In this document: positions 18,963-29,079 of the stretch, in pieces
Layout of the letters: each line of letters opens with the position of its first letter
Numbering within the stretch: the stretch's first letter is position 1
Origin: Trichodesmium erythraeum GBRTRLIN201
Lineage (GTDB): Bacteria > Cyanobacteriota > Cyanobacteriia > Cyanobacteriales > Microcoleaceae
Length of the DNA stretch: 64,000 nucleotides
NCBI GenBank assembly: GCA_018457135.1
Contig: JAGGDU010000195.1
Location: 22,315-86,314 of the forward strand
Direction of reading: 5' to 3'
Made by a program: the position numbers and the translations under genes
Notes under the pieces: model-generated
What the model was told of the DNA's origin: nothing
Seen by the model: the letters and a program-made list of their open reading frames with translations, nothing else
Database searches by the model: none

Positions 18963-20309
18963 ATGACTTTAGAAAAAAAAACAGATCACCAACGAAATTT
19001 AGGTCCCACCATCTTAGCTGGTTGTATGGGCTTTATGACTATTTTTGCTTGGGCTTGTAGTCCGAACCCTTTTAAACCCCTCACTCTTAATGTTGAATTA
19101 ACTGAAAATGTAGGTTCAAAAAATTCAGATCATACAATTTCCACAGAAGGAATTACTGAACAAACAATTCGACTAGGTTCTGTCCTCGCTTTAGAAGGAC
19201 AAGAAGAGATTTTAGGCAATAGAATGAAATCTGGCTTAGAAGCTGCACTTGATGGTCAATTAGTACAGGAAAAAAAAATTCAATTAATCTTTAAAAATGA
19301 TTATTATGAGCCTTTAGTTGCTCGTAAAAAAGCACAAAGGTTGATTAAGTCTGGAATTTTTTTGATGATTGGAAATGTTGGTACACCGACCGCAAAAGAA
19401 ACATTGCCAATTTTAAAGAAAAACAATGTTCCTGCCGTTGGTTTTTTTACAGGTTCTGAACTTTTGCGTTCGCGATCTGAACTAATCATTAATTATCGTG
19501 CGACTTATGCAGAGGAAATAGAAGCTGTGGTAAAAATCGCTTTAAATGCTGGGGTAAAACCCTATGAAATTTGTGCTTATGTTCAAGATGACAGCTATGG
19601 AATGTCAGGATTAAAAGGGCTTATATATGCTTTAGTAAAAGCAGAAGTTGATCAGAGTATATTACGCCCATATGAAAAAGTTTTAGAGTATAAAGAAAAA
19701 GGAAATCAAGGCAATTCTTTACTTGGCCCCATAGGGTTTTATCCCCGTAATACTCCCTATACAAAGGAAGGTTATAACTCATTAAAACAGTGGGAAAAAA
19801 ATACGGGAATAAACTGTAGATTAGTCGTAACAGCAGCAACTTCTACTAATGCTGCACGATTTATTAATGTAGCTAAAAAGGAAGGAGAGCCTTGGGTTAT
19901 TTCCTCACTATCATTTGCCCATAAAGAAGAATTACAGTTTGATTTAGAAGAATACGGGATCACAGATCAAGTAATTATTACAGAAGTTGTTCCTCAATTA
20001 GATTCTGATCTACCTATTGTTCAGGAGGCAAAATCTAAGCTAAATAGTAAGTTTGATCATGTATCTTTAGAAGGATATATTATAGGAAAAATGACTTTAA
20101 AAATTCTCAAAGCAATACCAGGAGAAATCAATCGTGAGAGTTTTTTAAAACAAGCTGCTATGTCAAAGTTTGATTTAGGTGGTGTTGTAATTGATTTTAC
20201 TAAAGGTCTAAATAATTCCTCTAATCTAGTTTTAATAAGTATTTTAACTCCTCAAGGATTTAAAGATTTCCATAAATATGATTCAGAAAAATTGTTCAAT
20301 AATTATTAA
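18963..20309 (+). CDS. Periplasmic amino-acid/ligand-binding lipoprotein (type 1 binding fold)
   Basis: This is a branched-chain-amino-acid-type substrate-binding protein (Peripla_BP_6-like). I place the start at ATG 18963 (MTLEKKTDHQRN). An in-frame ATG at 18933 would add ten residues that come from the transposase remnant. The signal is RNLGPTILAGCMGFMTIFAW followed by Cys32, probably lipidated. The fold shows in IRLGSVLALEGQEEILGNRM, MIGNVGTPTAKETLPILKKN, VPAVGFFTGSELLR and YVQDDSYGMSGLKGLIYALV. The length of 448 residues is usual. No permease genes follow. The next gene starts 34 bp downstream on the same strand and also carries a periplasmic binding fold, so the pair may act together as sensors rather than in transport. 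Ligand unknown. Confidence 0.82.
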   Translation: MTLEKKTDHQRNLGPTILAGCMGFMTIFAWACSPNPFKPLTLNVELTENVGSKNSDHTISTEGITEQTIRLGSVLALEGQEEILGNRMKSGLEAALDGQLVQEKKIQLIFKNDYYEPLVARKKAQRLIKSGIFLMIGNVGTPTAKETLPILKKNNVPAVGFFTGSELLRSRSELIINYRATYAEEIEAVVKIALNAGVKPYEICAYVQDDSYGMSGLKGLIYALVKAEVDQSILRPYEKVLEYKEKGNQGNSLLGPIGFYPRNTPYTKEGYNSLKQWEKNTGINCRLVVTAATSTNAARFINVAKKEGEPWVISSLSFAHKEELQFDLEEYGITDQVIITEVVPQLDSDLPIVQEAKSKLNSKFDHVSLEGYIIGKMTLKILKAIPGEINRESFLKQAAMSKFDLGGVVIDFTKGLNNSSNLVLISILTPQGFKDFHKYDSEKLFNNY

Positions 20310-20343
20310 TTTTTATAGATTAATTTAATAGGAAAAATTACTA

Positions 20344-22320
20344 ATGGATAAAAAAGAAAAAAACTTACCAAAAGAAATGAGTAACTCTGAGTTTATCAAT
20401 CATGAAAATTCTCAAAGAATTTATCAAAAACTTAGGCTCAAAAAATCTACACTCTTGAAGCCTATTTCTCTTTTAGATACAAAAATTTCTGATTGTGTTG
20501 AATGGCTGCAAAATATTTCTTTAATTAAGTTAGCAGCTATTTTAAGTCAGAGCGCACTGTTGTTTGCCGTGGTATCTTATGTGATTACCATACCTAGTCG
20601 ACAAAAACAGGAGATACAAAATGCTCGAAAAGTTCTACGGGAGGAATCTAGCTATGAGTATAGTGATAGCAGAATTGCTGCCCTGAAAGTTTTAAATAAA
20701 GGCTGCAAAAGTAATCCAGGATTAAAAGCAGTTAGTGCGAATATGGCTAATCTTACCCTTAGTCCTTGTCAATCTTTATCTTTCACTCAAGGCTCACTTA
20801 AGGTTAATAAATATTCAATGGATCTCTCCTATTCAAATTTAACAGGAGCAAATCTCTCAGGTGCTAATCTTGCCGGAATTAATTTACAGGGGAGTAATCT
20901 TCAAGGTGCAAACTTGGTAAATGCTAATTTAGAAGGTGCGAATTTAAAGGACGTCAATTTAGAAGGTGCTAATTTAGCACGCGCTAACTTAAAGAAAGCC
21001 ATACTTCAAAATAGTAATTTAGATAATAGTAATTTGTATGGATCTGACCTTCAAGCAGCTGATTTCTCTGAAGCTAATCTCGTCAATATGAAAGCTTTAT
21101 GGGCTAATTTTCATAATGCTATTTTCCATCGGGCAAACTTAGAATCAGCGAATTTTAATCGAGCAAATTTAAGAGGGGCTGATTTTTATAAAGCTAATCT
21201 AGAGAATGCCTCCTTGCGTTTTACCGATTTTGGTAGCACGACTAACGTGATCGAAGCTAAATTAAACCCCACTAATTTCCGAGAAACTCAGTTAAAAGGT
21301 GCTGATCTGTGGGGAGCAAAAATGTGGTCAATATTTCAAATTAAACAGGCTAAAAATTGGCAGGAAACCAATAGGATGCCTAATTGGGAACAGCAAATCA
21401 AACAAGCACGCTTACCCCGTTTAAGGATAGCTTTGCTCAAACCAGAAAATGCTGACAGTATTTCTGATACCTATGAATTTGGGATGCGTCGTGCTGCTAA
21501 CCGTCGTGTGGAAATTTGGGGTATTTCTTATCCCGGTGGTGTGAAGAACGAAGCGAAAATAATTAGGCAGTTGATTAAGGATGGCATGGATGGGATTATC
21601 TTAACGCCTGAAGATCCTGTTCAGTCCCTTGATGCCCTGAAACTGGCAAGGGATGCTGGAGTAGCTATTACCACTGTTGATTTCTGCTTTAATCCTATAG
21701 ATGCAGAAGATTTAGCTATTGCTTGCTATAATACAAATAGTTTTCAAATGGGCTATGATTCAGGCCAATATATAGCAGAATGGGCTCAAAAGAATTTACA
21801 GTCAAAATCGGTTCAAATTGGTTTAGTTGATGGTGCTGTATATGATCGCTACTATCCCTATCTTCAAGGAGTCTTAAAAGCGATCAACCATTCGGGTATC
21901 CCTTTTCAAATTGTTGACTCTGTTAGCATTGCTTTTGGTAGTGATATTATAAAAGTTAAAAAACTACTTGAAGATAATCCTGATGTTCAGATACTTTGGG
22001 GGGGATCAAATATAGCAACGGAGGTTACAGTTGCAGCAGTAGCAGAATCTGCCTTGAAGAATAAAGTTAAGGTTTTTGGAATTTTAGACCTCTCAAGAAA
22101 TAAAGCTACAAAATTACTTAATCCCAATAGTCCTTTACAGTTGATTATTGAGCAGTCTAGTATTCAGATTGGTTATGAGGCTGTGAAAACAACAATTTCT
22201 GTCTTGAGAAAAGAAATAGACGGAGCAGATTATCAGGTTTACCCCGTTAAGCACCGTCTATTAACTCAAAATGACCCAGACATTGTAAGTGATATACTCA
22301 ACGACTCAAGTTTAGAATAA
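20344..22320 (+). CDS. Membrane-anchored pentapeptide-repeat protein fused to a TorT/sugar-type binding domain
   Basis: This is a 658-residue three-part protein. The N-terminus is Lys-rich and cytoplasmic, followed by one membrane helix at about 61-83 (IKLAAILSQSALLFAVVSYV). Residues 155-335 are a pentapeptide-repeat solenoid, A(N/D)LXX repeated (GANLSGANLAGINLQGSNLQ and so on). Residues 350-650 are a type 1 periplasmic binding domain of the sugar/TorT kind: RIALLKPENADSISDTYEFG, GMDGIILTPEDPVQSLDALK, QIGLVDGAVYDRYYPYLQG and VFGILDLSRNKA. Topology predicts the repeats and binding domain face the periplasm. It is 34 bp downstream of another binding-protein gene, probably in one operon. No transporter or kinase is adjacent. 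The domain order is unusual and its function is unknown; a periplasmic ligand sensor or scaffold is an inference. Confidence 0.82.
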   Translation: MDKKEKNLPKEMSNSEFINHENSQRIYQKLRLKKSTLLKPISLLDTKISDCVEWLQNISLIKLAAILSQSALLFAVVSYVITIPSRQKQEIQNARKVLREESSYEYSDSRIAALKVLNKGCKSNPGLKAVSANMANLTLSPCQSLSFTQGSLKVNKYSMDLSYSNLTGANLSGANLAGINLQGSNLQGANLVNANLEGANLKDVNLEGANLARANLKKAILQNSNLDNSNLYGSDLQAADFSEANLVNMKALWANFHNAIFHRANLESANFNRANLRGADFYKANLENASLRFTDFGSTTNVIEAKLNPTNFRETQLKGADLWGAKMWSIFQIKQAKNWQETNRMPNWEQQIKQARLPRLRIALLKPENADSISDTYEFGMRRAANRRVEIWGISYPGGVKNEAKIIRQLIKDGMDGIILTPEDPVQSLDALKLARDAGVAITTVDFCFNPIDAEDLAIACYNTNSFQMGYDSGQYIAEWAQKNLQSKSVQIGLVDGAVYDRYYPYLQGVLKAINHSGIPFQIVDSVSIAFGSDIIKVKKLLEDNPDVQILWGGSNIATEVTVAAVAESALKNKVKVFGILDLSRNKATKLLNPNSPLQLIIEQSSIQIGYEAVKTTISVLRKEIDGADYQVYPVKHRLLTQNDPDIVSDILNDSSLE

Positions 22321-22600
22321 TTTCGGTTTGTTGACATTTGTTTAATAAATGGGAAAAGTGGTCTAATAGTATACTTTTTAACCTATATTTTTTGATTAAG
22401 TCAATGCTCATGTCGTTCTTTTGATATTTGTTCAGTTTCTGCGACCGTTAATATATCTGAAACAAAATTAGACAACTATTTAGTCTAAACTCCAAAAATG
22501 AGAAAGTGTTAAAGTTTATTAAAACCCCCTAACTACAAAAAAATATGCTAGATTGAATTAGTCAAAAAAAAAGAGATAAAGTTTAGAGGTTAAGTGTATA

Positions 22601-25354
22601 ATGATAGTAGCTCACAATAATAATGCTACAGCTTCCTCAGTTATATCAACATTCACTAAGGAAGTAAGAACGGAAAAGTCTTTAGTAGCAATAGATAAAT
22701 CTCTAGAACATTACCCTCAATTAGTCAGAGGGATAGCAGGGCAAAAGTCTATAGTTTTATTAGATGGAGATAGGGACGCGATATCTCAAATCTCCGAAGC
22801 ACTATCCCAAACAAATGCAGAAAGTCTGAGTATTATCTGTCACGGCGAGCCTGGTACTTTGTATCTTGGCAACAAGCTGCTTAAAGCTAGCAACATAGAT
22901 GAATACAACTACTTACTCTCGGAATGGGGAGTCAAGGAAATTCAACTATATGCCTGTAGCGTTGCCAGAGATGAAGAATTTATAGGCCGCCTCCAGCAGT
23001 TAACGGGAGCGAATATAGCTGCATCCAGAGACAAAGTGGGAAATATAGCTCTTGGTGGAACTTCTCAACTGGAAAATCAAATAGGGGAAAATCAACTTGT
23101 ATCAGAGGCGATCGCCAACTACCCGGGACTTTTGGAGATAAAATTTATCCCATCCCAAGACTCTCCAGTCTTCTATGAATTCGAAGATCTACCAGCTTAT
23201 TTTGCCTTTGGAGACTTCAACAAAGATGAAAAATTAGACCGCATAGTTCTGGAAGGATCTATAGACCCAGATACATTATCCCCCATTACAACAGTCTTCA
23301 TCGAATTCGGAAATGGAAAAGGCAAATTTCCAAAGCGTAGCAAAAGTCTGGAGTTGCTAGGTAATCCCACTGACATCCAAATAGGAGAACTCGACGGAAA
23401 TGGCAACCTAGACGCAGTAGCAGTTACCAGTGCATATAACACAAAAACTAATGAGACTTTCGGCAAAATTACGGCTTTAAAGGTAGACGATACAGGGAAA
23501 CTAACCGTCGATACCCAACTTAATGTCATAAATACCGATTTGATATCCTTTGCAGATGTTAATAACGACGGTTTAGATGATTTGTCTTTAAGCAATTACT
23601 CATCCTCATTCTCTACCCCAAGCAAGATCGAGATACGATTAAGAAAAAACCAAAAGTTTGAGGCGGTTGATAATTCTCCTTTTGCAGCTTTCGACGCCAA
23701 ATTTAATCCAGTAGCGCTCGGAGACTTCAACGGTGACGGTTTGATGGATCGGGTGAAGAGCGTTTTCAACTACTCCTCTGGAAAAACTACAATTTCTATA
23801 GACTTGGGGCAGAAAAATGGCAAGTTTAAACCCTTAAAAACATCCAGCATTATGTTAGAAGATGATGGACTGGTAGGAGTAGGTGAATTTAACGGCGATG
23901 GCAACCTCGATCTAGCCATTCTGTCATATTCGGGATCTTCGGGATATTATGATTATTCTGATCTTGGCCCCAGCAAGCAAAAAATTTCCTTACTTCTGGG
24001 AGACGGTAAAGGTAAATTTACTCTGGATACAGAAGTTGCTTTTGAGGAAGATAGTTTCCCCTTCCTCTCCATTGAAGACGTCAACAATGATGGATTAGAC
24101 GATATAACAGTCAGTTCAACTGAAACATCTAGAGAAAGCTCGATCCGCATTGACCTGAGCAAGACAAACGGCAAATTGGATAAATCTGTTGATGTTAAAG
24201 TAGAAAATCTGATTGACCTTGTAGGAGGAGGTGACATTAACAAGGACGGCAAACAAGATTTAGTGGTACGGACAGGAGGAATGGATCCTGACGAATCTCA
24301 AAAAATTCAGGTGTTGTTAGGTCAAGGTAAGGGTAAATTTAAGGAAGGAAAAACCGTCAAATTGGAAGAGCAGATCGATGATGCCATCGTAGGAGATTTT
24401 AATGGCGACGGTAACTTCGACATAGCAACGTTCAAGAATAATTTTTCGTTTGGTCCATATTCCCCAGATTTGCCTGGTCCATATTCCCCATATTCCTCCC
24501 CTAAAACAATATCCGTATTTTTAGGGAATGGCAAAGGCAATTTTTCTACTACTCCCAAGACCTTAGAAACCAAAAGTGAAAGTTTTCTTCAAAGTAACAA
24601 TTTTGCTTTGGGAGATTTCAATGAGGATGGCAACATAGATATAGCTCAGGCTCAATTCTCCACTGAGACTACTAATCAATTCTCTGTGCTTTATAATCAA
24701 GGTGAGAAGCCTCCCGAAGCTATCAAGTCGAACAAAAACCATACCCTCAAAGACGAAGAAGTAGATTTGAGATTGATTGGTAAGGGCAATATTAATGGTA
24801 CTGGTAACGAGTTAGATAACAATATTACTGGTAATACAAAGCGAAACCGGCTCAAAGGTTTGGATGGTAACGATACTCTTACTGGGGGTCAGGGTAATGA
24901 CATGTTGATGGGAGGTAATGATGATGACATCCTGACTGGGGGTAAGGGTAATGACATGTTGATGGGAGGTAATGACGATGATACCTTAACTGGAGGTCAG
25001 GGTAAAGATCGTTTTAAGTTTAGTAGCAATAGCTCTTTTAAGCCTGAAGACTTTGGCCTAGATACCATAACTGATTTTAAAAGTGGCCAGGATGCTATTC
25101 TTTTAAGCCAAAAAACTTTTGATAAGTTAGAAAGCACTTTAGGTAAAGGTTTTAGCGTTATCGCTGAATTTGATGCCGTTGCTAACAATGAGGAGGCTGA
25201 AACTAGTGACGCATTTATCGTTTACAGCAAAGAAACCGGTGATTTGTTCTACAATGAGAATGGTAGCGAGGCTGGCTTTGGTAGTGGCGGTAATTTTGCT
25301 ATTCTGGAAGGGAAACCGAACCTAAAAGGAACTGATTTCTCTATTGTTAAGTAG
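22601..25354 (+). CDS. Secreted DUF4347 / FG-GAP repeat / RTX calcium-binding protein
   Basis: This 917-residue protein has no N-terminal signal peptide. Residues 28-165 are a DUF4347 domain (SIVLLDGDRDAISQISEALS, LSIICHGEPGTLYLGN, LYACSVARDEEFIGRLQQLT), common at the start of large cyanobacterial surface proteins. About nine FG-GAP/VCBS-like blocks follow, with calcium-loop motifs such as DFNGDGLMDR, EFNGDGNLDLA and DINKDGKQDLV, suggesting a beta-propeller. At about 760-815 are RTX nonapeptides (GGQGNDMLMGGNDDDILTGG), then a C-terminal segment typical of type I secretion substrates (LDTITDFKSGQDAILLS). The RTX part contains a 54-bp DNA repeat near 24890-25000. Export by a type I system is inferred; no secretion genes are adjacent. 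Confidence 0.88.
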   Translation: MIVAHNNNATASSVISTFTKEVRTEKSLVAIDKSLEHYPQLVRGIAGQKSIVLLDGDRDAISQISEALSQTNAESLSIICHGEPGTLYLGNKLLKASNIDEYNYLLSEWGVKEIQLYACSVARDEEFIGRLQQLTGANIAASRDKVGNIALGGTSQLENQIGENQLVSEAIANYPGLLEIKFIPSQDSPVFYEFEDLPAYFAFGDFNKDEKLDRIVLEGSIDPDTLSPITTVFIEFGNGKGKFPKRSKSLELLGNPTDIQIGELDGNGNLDAVAVTSAYNTKTNETFGKITALKVDDTGKLTVDTQLNVINTDLISFADVNNDGLDDLSLSNYSSSFSTPSKIEIRLRKNQKFEAVDNSPFAAFDAKFNPVALGDFNGDGLMDRVKSVFNYSSGKTTISIDLGQKNGKFKPLKTSSIMLEDDGLVGVGEFNGDGNLDLAILSYSGSSGYYDYSDLGPSKQKISLLLGDGKGKFTLDTEVAFEEDSFPFLSIEDVNNDGLDDITVSSTETSRESSIRIDLSKTNGKLDKSVDVKVENLIDLVGGGDINKDGKQDLVVRTGGMDPDESQKIQVLLGQGKGKFKEGKTVKLEEQIDDAIVGDFNGDGNFDIATFKNNFSFGPYSPDLPGPYSPYSSPKTISVFLGNGKGNFSTTPKTLETKSESFLQSNNFALGDFNEDGNIDIAQAQFSTETTNQFSVLYNQGEKPPEAIKSNKNHTLKDEEVDLRLIGKGNINGTGNELDNNITGNTKRNRLKGLDGNDTLTGGQGNDMLMGGNDDDILTGGKGNDMLMGGNDDDTLTGGQGKDRFKFSSNSSFKPEDFGLDTITDFKSGQDAILLSQKTFDKLESTLGKGFSVIAEFDAVANNEEAETSDAFIVYSKETGDLFYNENGSEAGFGSGGNFAILEGKPNLKGTDFSIVK

Positions 25355-25513
25355 ACCATTGACTTAATTAAAAAGCTTACCCAGAACTTACTCATCACCA
25401 CCATATATAGTAGGAACTTTACAGCAGTTGAAATCACTGCAATTCTCTAACTTCTCAAAGTTTTATCCCTCTGTGGTAGTTACCATTTATGCTTAGGGAA
25501 GTCAGAAATAAAA

Positions 25514-25562
25514 TGTCAAAGTAATTACAAAACAACAGAGTGATTATGTAATTACTTTGACA
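25514..25562. repeat. 16-bp perfect inverted repeat
   Basis: TGTCAAAGTAATTACA at 25514-25529 is perfectly repeated in inverse at 25547-25562 with a 17-nt loop. Read on the minus strand the stem is followed by TTTTATTT, so it could act as a terminator for leftward transcription out of the IS element that starts at 25567. Confidence 0.7.
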
Positions 25563-25566
25563 AAAA

Positions 25567-27454
25567 GTATCCACTCAATATGGTGGGGTAAGCAATGATT
25601 TCTAGTTGCTAAGAACAAGCAAAGGAATGAATAAAGGAGCGATATGGCTAACGCCACGCTCCGCGAACATAAATAATAGTTGCCACAGCAGGAATATTCA
25701 TGGTCTGAGAAATGCGATCGTGTACATATTCAAAAAAGCTTAATCCTAGCTTACGGGTAGTAGCAACCCGGAACATAAAAGTATCCCAAGATGCAGTCCC
25801 ATCCATCGTCTGAGTTCCATAACTGATATGCTTTTTAGCTAACATAGCTCAAGCAGCTAATTGCACCTGGTTATTATGGAATGGCAATTGGGGATGCTCT
25901 AACACCAACAGCAACTCTCAAATGAAGAGTAACAGTTAATCGTTTTGGTTCTACCAAGCTGCTGATTACCTACTCACATTTGTGAAAAGTTCTAAAAATT
26001 CAGAGGGTAGTCTTAAGGCAGTCGAAAGTATGGGAGCATCTGTTAAAGGCTAGTAACTTTTAATATTATACCAAAAATAATCCAAGAATTGTTGGAGGAG
26101 TTTTTGATGATAATTAACCTTGGGAGTTAACTTTTGATAATGTGGTTCCTGATGTACCCAACACAAAGCAAACTCTATACTGAAAGTAACTTAAACTGAG
26201 GCGCATCATCACTTATGAGAGTTTTTCTGACTTGCGAGTCAGAAAGCTGATGATCAAAAGCTATTCCTGCCAGTTCTAAAATAGGTTTAGGCAAAAGTAA
26301 CCCTAATAATGGTAAATATCTATCTAGTAACCCATTAAACTTTATGGAATTCAATTACATTACTGGAGCAATAATTTCAGAGATTTTTGCCATTTATCTG
26401 GTAGATGTAAGGTCTCCAACAGTGAGAACGGAAAAAAGTTGAGAATAAACTCATGTTCTGGTCTATTTACGTAAACTTTGAAGTCAACTTAATTGCTCTT
26501 TGTTGGGAGTAGTAAAGTAGATGGTATAAAGAAGGCTACACACTAGATTTGTAGTATAGTTGGGTGCTCCTATACCGGCTCCTGTTTGGTCAAAATGCTG
26601 CCAGGAACTACTTAATGATAAATTTCGCTTTTTGGAGTCTCAAAAAAAGACTGGTTTTTGATGAAAAAAATTGACTCCCTTCCCCGGTGATATAGAGATG
26701 CCCAAAACCGCCCTCCGAAAATCTAATAGTTGGTCTTGGGTCATATTTCCCCCATAGTACAAACCTTAGATTAAACTTTTTATTCGAGGAGCAAATTCTG
26801 ATAGCCTACCTGGTGGTAATTTTGCCATTAGGGGTTTTTCCCTTTTGAGGTCAGTAGTATTTCTTTTTAAGGAATAATACCTTATCTGTTCTGTTGGTAA
26901 GATCTTGAATGATTACTTCAACTAAATCTTTAAACTGTGCATCAATAGGCAGTAATTCCATCAAATACTCTAGTATTTGTTCTCTATCTATTTTGAGCTG
27001 AGATTTTTTAGTACTCGATAAATGGTTTTGAGGTAGCTTTCGTTCTTTTTGTACTCAATAGTTGTGAGAAAATCTTCAAGGTGTTTTAACTTTGAAAATG
27101 GGCTGTTGTTGTTCTCACTTCAGAAAGTTGTTTTCGTCTTTTAGGGATTGTTTTTTTCTTGTAATTCTTTGAGTTGTGTTAGAAGGCGCTCACACAGATT
27201 CAATATTACCTCTACTTTTTAAGACAAAGACTTGTCTTCAATGACCCTTGAGTTGATTGTTTGCAGAATCTGAGTAACTAATTTTTGACACTTCTAGATG
27301 CTTGTCTCATATTTCATATTTGATCACCAACTGTATTCCACTGTCGTTATTTTTTATCCTTTATTCTTTTTTGTGATTCGCCCAATACACTCCATTGCTC
27401 TTGTGGTGAGGGTAGTGATCAATCATTACCTACCCCATTATATTGAGTAGATAC
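25567..27454 (-). mobile_element. Degenerate IS66-like insertion sequence with 34-bp terminal inverted repeats
   Basis: The left end GTATCCACTCAATATGGTGG (continuing to 25600) matches the reverse complement of the right end GTATCTACTCAATATAATGG (27454 leftward to 27421) over 34 bp with a few mismatches. Between them lies one decayed transposase gene on the minus strand, giving an element of 1888 bp. The family call comes from the transposase motifs; the target duplication is not evident because both flanks are A-rich. Confidence 0.75.
25648..27350 (-). pseudogene. Decayed IS66-like transposase gene
   Basis: Read leftward across several stops and frameshifts, the gene shows in order: KLPPGRLSEFAPRIKSLI, LYYGGNMTQDQLLDF, SWQHFDQTGAGIGAPNYTTN (around the first catalytic Asp), FALCWVHQEPHYQKLTPKV, LQQFLDYFWY, DAPILSTALRLPSEFLELF, LLVLEHPQLPFHNNQVQLAA, and the best-preserved C-terminus SYGTQTMDGTASWDTFMF with LGLSFFEYVHDRISQTM. 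The order matches cyanobacterial transposases of this type. The last segment forms an open frame at 25648-25845. Not functional. Confidence 0.75.
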
Positions 27455-27489
27455 AAAAAACATCACGGTTATTTTTATTAAAAGGTAAA

Positions 27490-27980
27490 AAAATTGCTAA
27501 ATAAATTATCTAAAAATGAAGGAAAAGAAAGGACACAAAGTGATTATTGTCAACTAGAATTATCTCATGGTTGTCAGGAATATCTATACTATTATATGGT
27601 GAGTAATATTGCTGAATAAGTAGACCCATTTGGGGAATGAAAAAATATCAAGTCAATTGGCTTTGTGGATTATCTTCGTTATCAAAAAGATGGAAAATTA
27701 CTAGGGATACGAAGATATTACATTAGTAGTTTAGATAATAATTCTGAACTTTTAGCTGAAGCTATTCGTGGCTATTGGGGAATTTAAAATCAATTAAACT
27801 GGGTTCTGGATGTTCAATTTCAAAAAGATAATTCTAGAAGTAGAACAAATAATGCTCTAGAAAATTTTGCAGTAATTAGACAAATAGTTGGCAATTTATT
27901 AAATCAAGAAAAAATTGTAAAAACTGGAATAAAAAATCAACAAAAAAGAGATATATGAAACAATAATTACCTCTCCATAT
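27490..27980 (+). pseudogene. Remnant of an ISAs1-family transposase gene
   Basis: The plus strand reads in broken frames SHGCQEYLYYYMVSNIAE, DYLRYQKDGKLLGIRRYYIS, SLDNNSELLAEAIRGYWGI, a stop in place of Glu, NQLNWVLDVQFQKDNSR, and NALENFAVIRQIVGNLLNQE. This is the C-terminal half of ISAs1 (H-repeat associated) transposases, where the motif is normally RGHWGIENQLHWVLDV with the catalytic Glu. That Glu is replaced by a stop here. Confidence 0.82.
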
Positions 27981-28196
27981 CGGTTTGCTGCTTGAGGGAA
28001 AATGTTAACTATTAAGGTTCTAAATTTGAGCATTATTTTGTTTTTGATAATTGAATTATGTTGTTTCCTAAAACCGATAAATTAAAATGATTTTCTCTTG
28101 AATTTGTTTCATTACAAATAATCATAGTTTGGTTTTTGGGAATAGGTAAAATGTGAAGTAAACTTTCACCTTCAATTTTATTAGAAACCGGGTTGC

Positions 28197-28605
28197 TTGG
28201 AAAGAAAAGTAAGTATAGTAAGGGGTCTAAATACAAATCCGGTTTCTACCATTGAAAAATAATAATGTGATATTTTTTCCCCCTGAGAATTAACCTAGAA
28301 AAAATATGACATTTTTTTCACCTCAGTATTAAGCCAGAAGATAGGTGAAAATATAATTCACGTTTTGAATATTCATCTAAACATCTATACAATAATTATT
28401 GTAATTTTCTACTGCATCCCTTTTCTGTTTCTCTCTATTCCCCAAATACTAAAAATATATTAATAAGCAAAATTCTTGTGCCACTAAGCTATTAATATCA
28501 TCTCAAAAAAAGGCAAAATACCAGTGTTATATTTAGATATAAAAAATATTAATAAAGAAGTATTTTAACATATTTTTATACTATTAATTAACAGATAATG
28601 AGTCA
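28197..28605. repeat. 409-bp tandem duplication, copy A
   Basis: This copy is identical to 28606-29014 apart from one base (G at 28204, T at 28613). It contains no gene. Near its start it carries a GGTTTCT/AGAAACC-type motif common in this genome's spacers. Confidence 0.92.
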
Positions 28606-29014
28606 TTGGAAATAAAAGTAAGTATAGTAAGGGGTCTAAATACAAATCCGGTTTCTACCATTGAAAAATAATAATGTGATATTTTTTCCCCCTGAGAATT
28701 AACCTAGAAAAAATATGACATTTTTTTCACCTCAGTATTAAGCCAGAAGATAGGTGAAAATATAATTCACGTTTTGAATATTCATCTAAACATCTATACA
28801 ATAATTATTGTAATTTTCTACTGCATCCCTTTTCTGTTTCTCTCTATTCCCCAAATACTAAAAATATATTAATAAGCAAAATTCTTGTGCCACTAAGCTA
28901 TTAATATCATCTCAAAAAAAGGCAAAATACCAGTGTTATATTTAGATATAAAAAATATTAATAAAGAAGTATTTTAACATATTTTTATACTATTAATTAA
29001 CAGATAATGAGTCA
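28606..29014. repeat. 409-bp tandem duplication, copy B
   Basis: Second copy, directly abutting the first. The near-perfect identity in otherwise eroding DNA indicates a very recent event, or an assembly artefact. Confidence 0.92.
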
Positions 29015-29079
29015 TAAGTACTAAAGTTATTTTTGGCTGGTTATCAAAACAAAAAAAATCTGATTATATGAATTAGTAG

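Noticed and set aside
28033-28236. 67-codon minus-strand frame
   Set aside because: It runs into the 409-bp duplicated non-coding block and shows no protein features.
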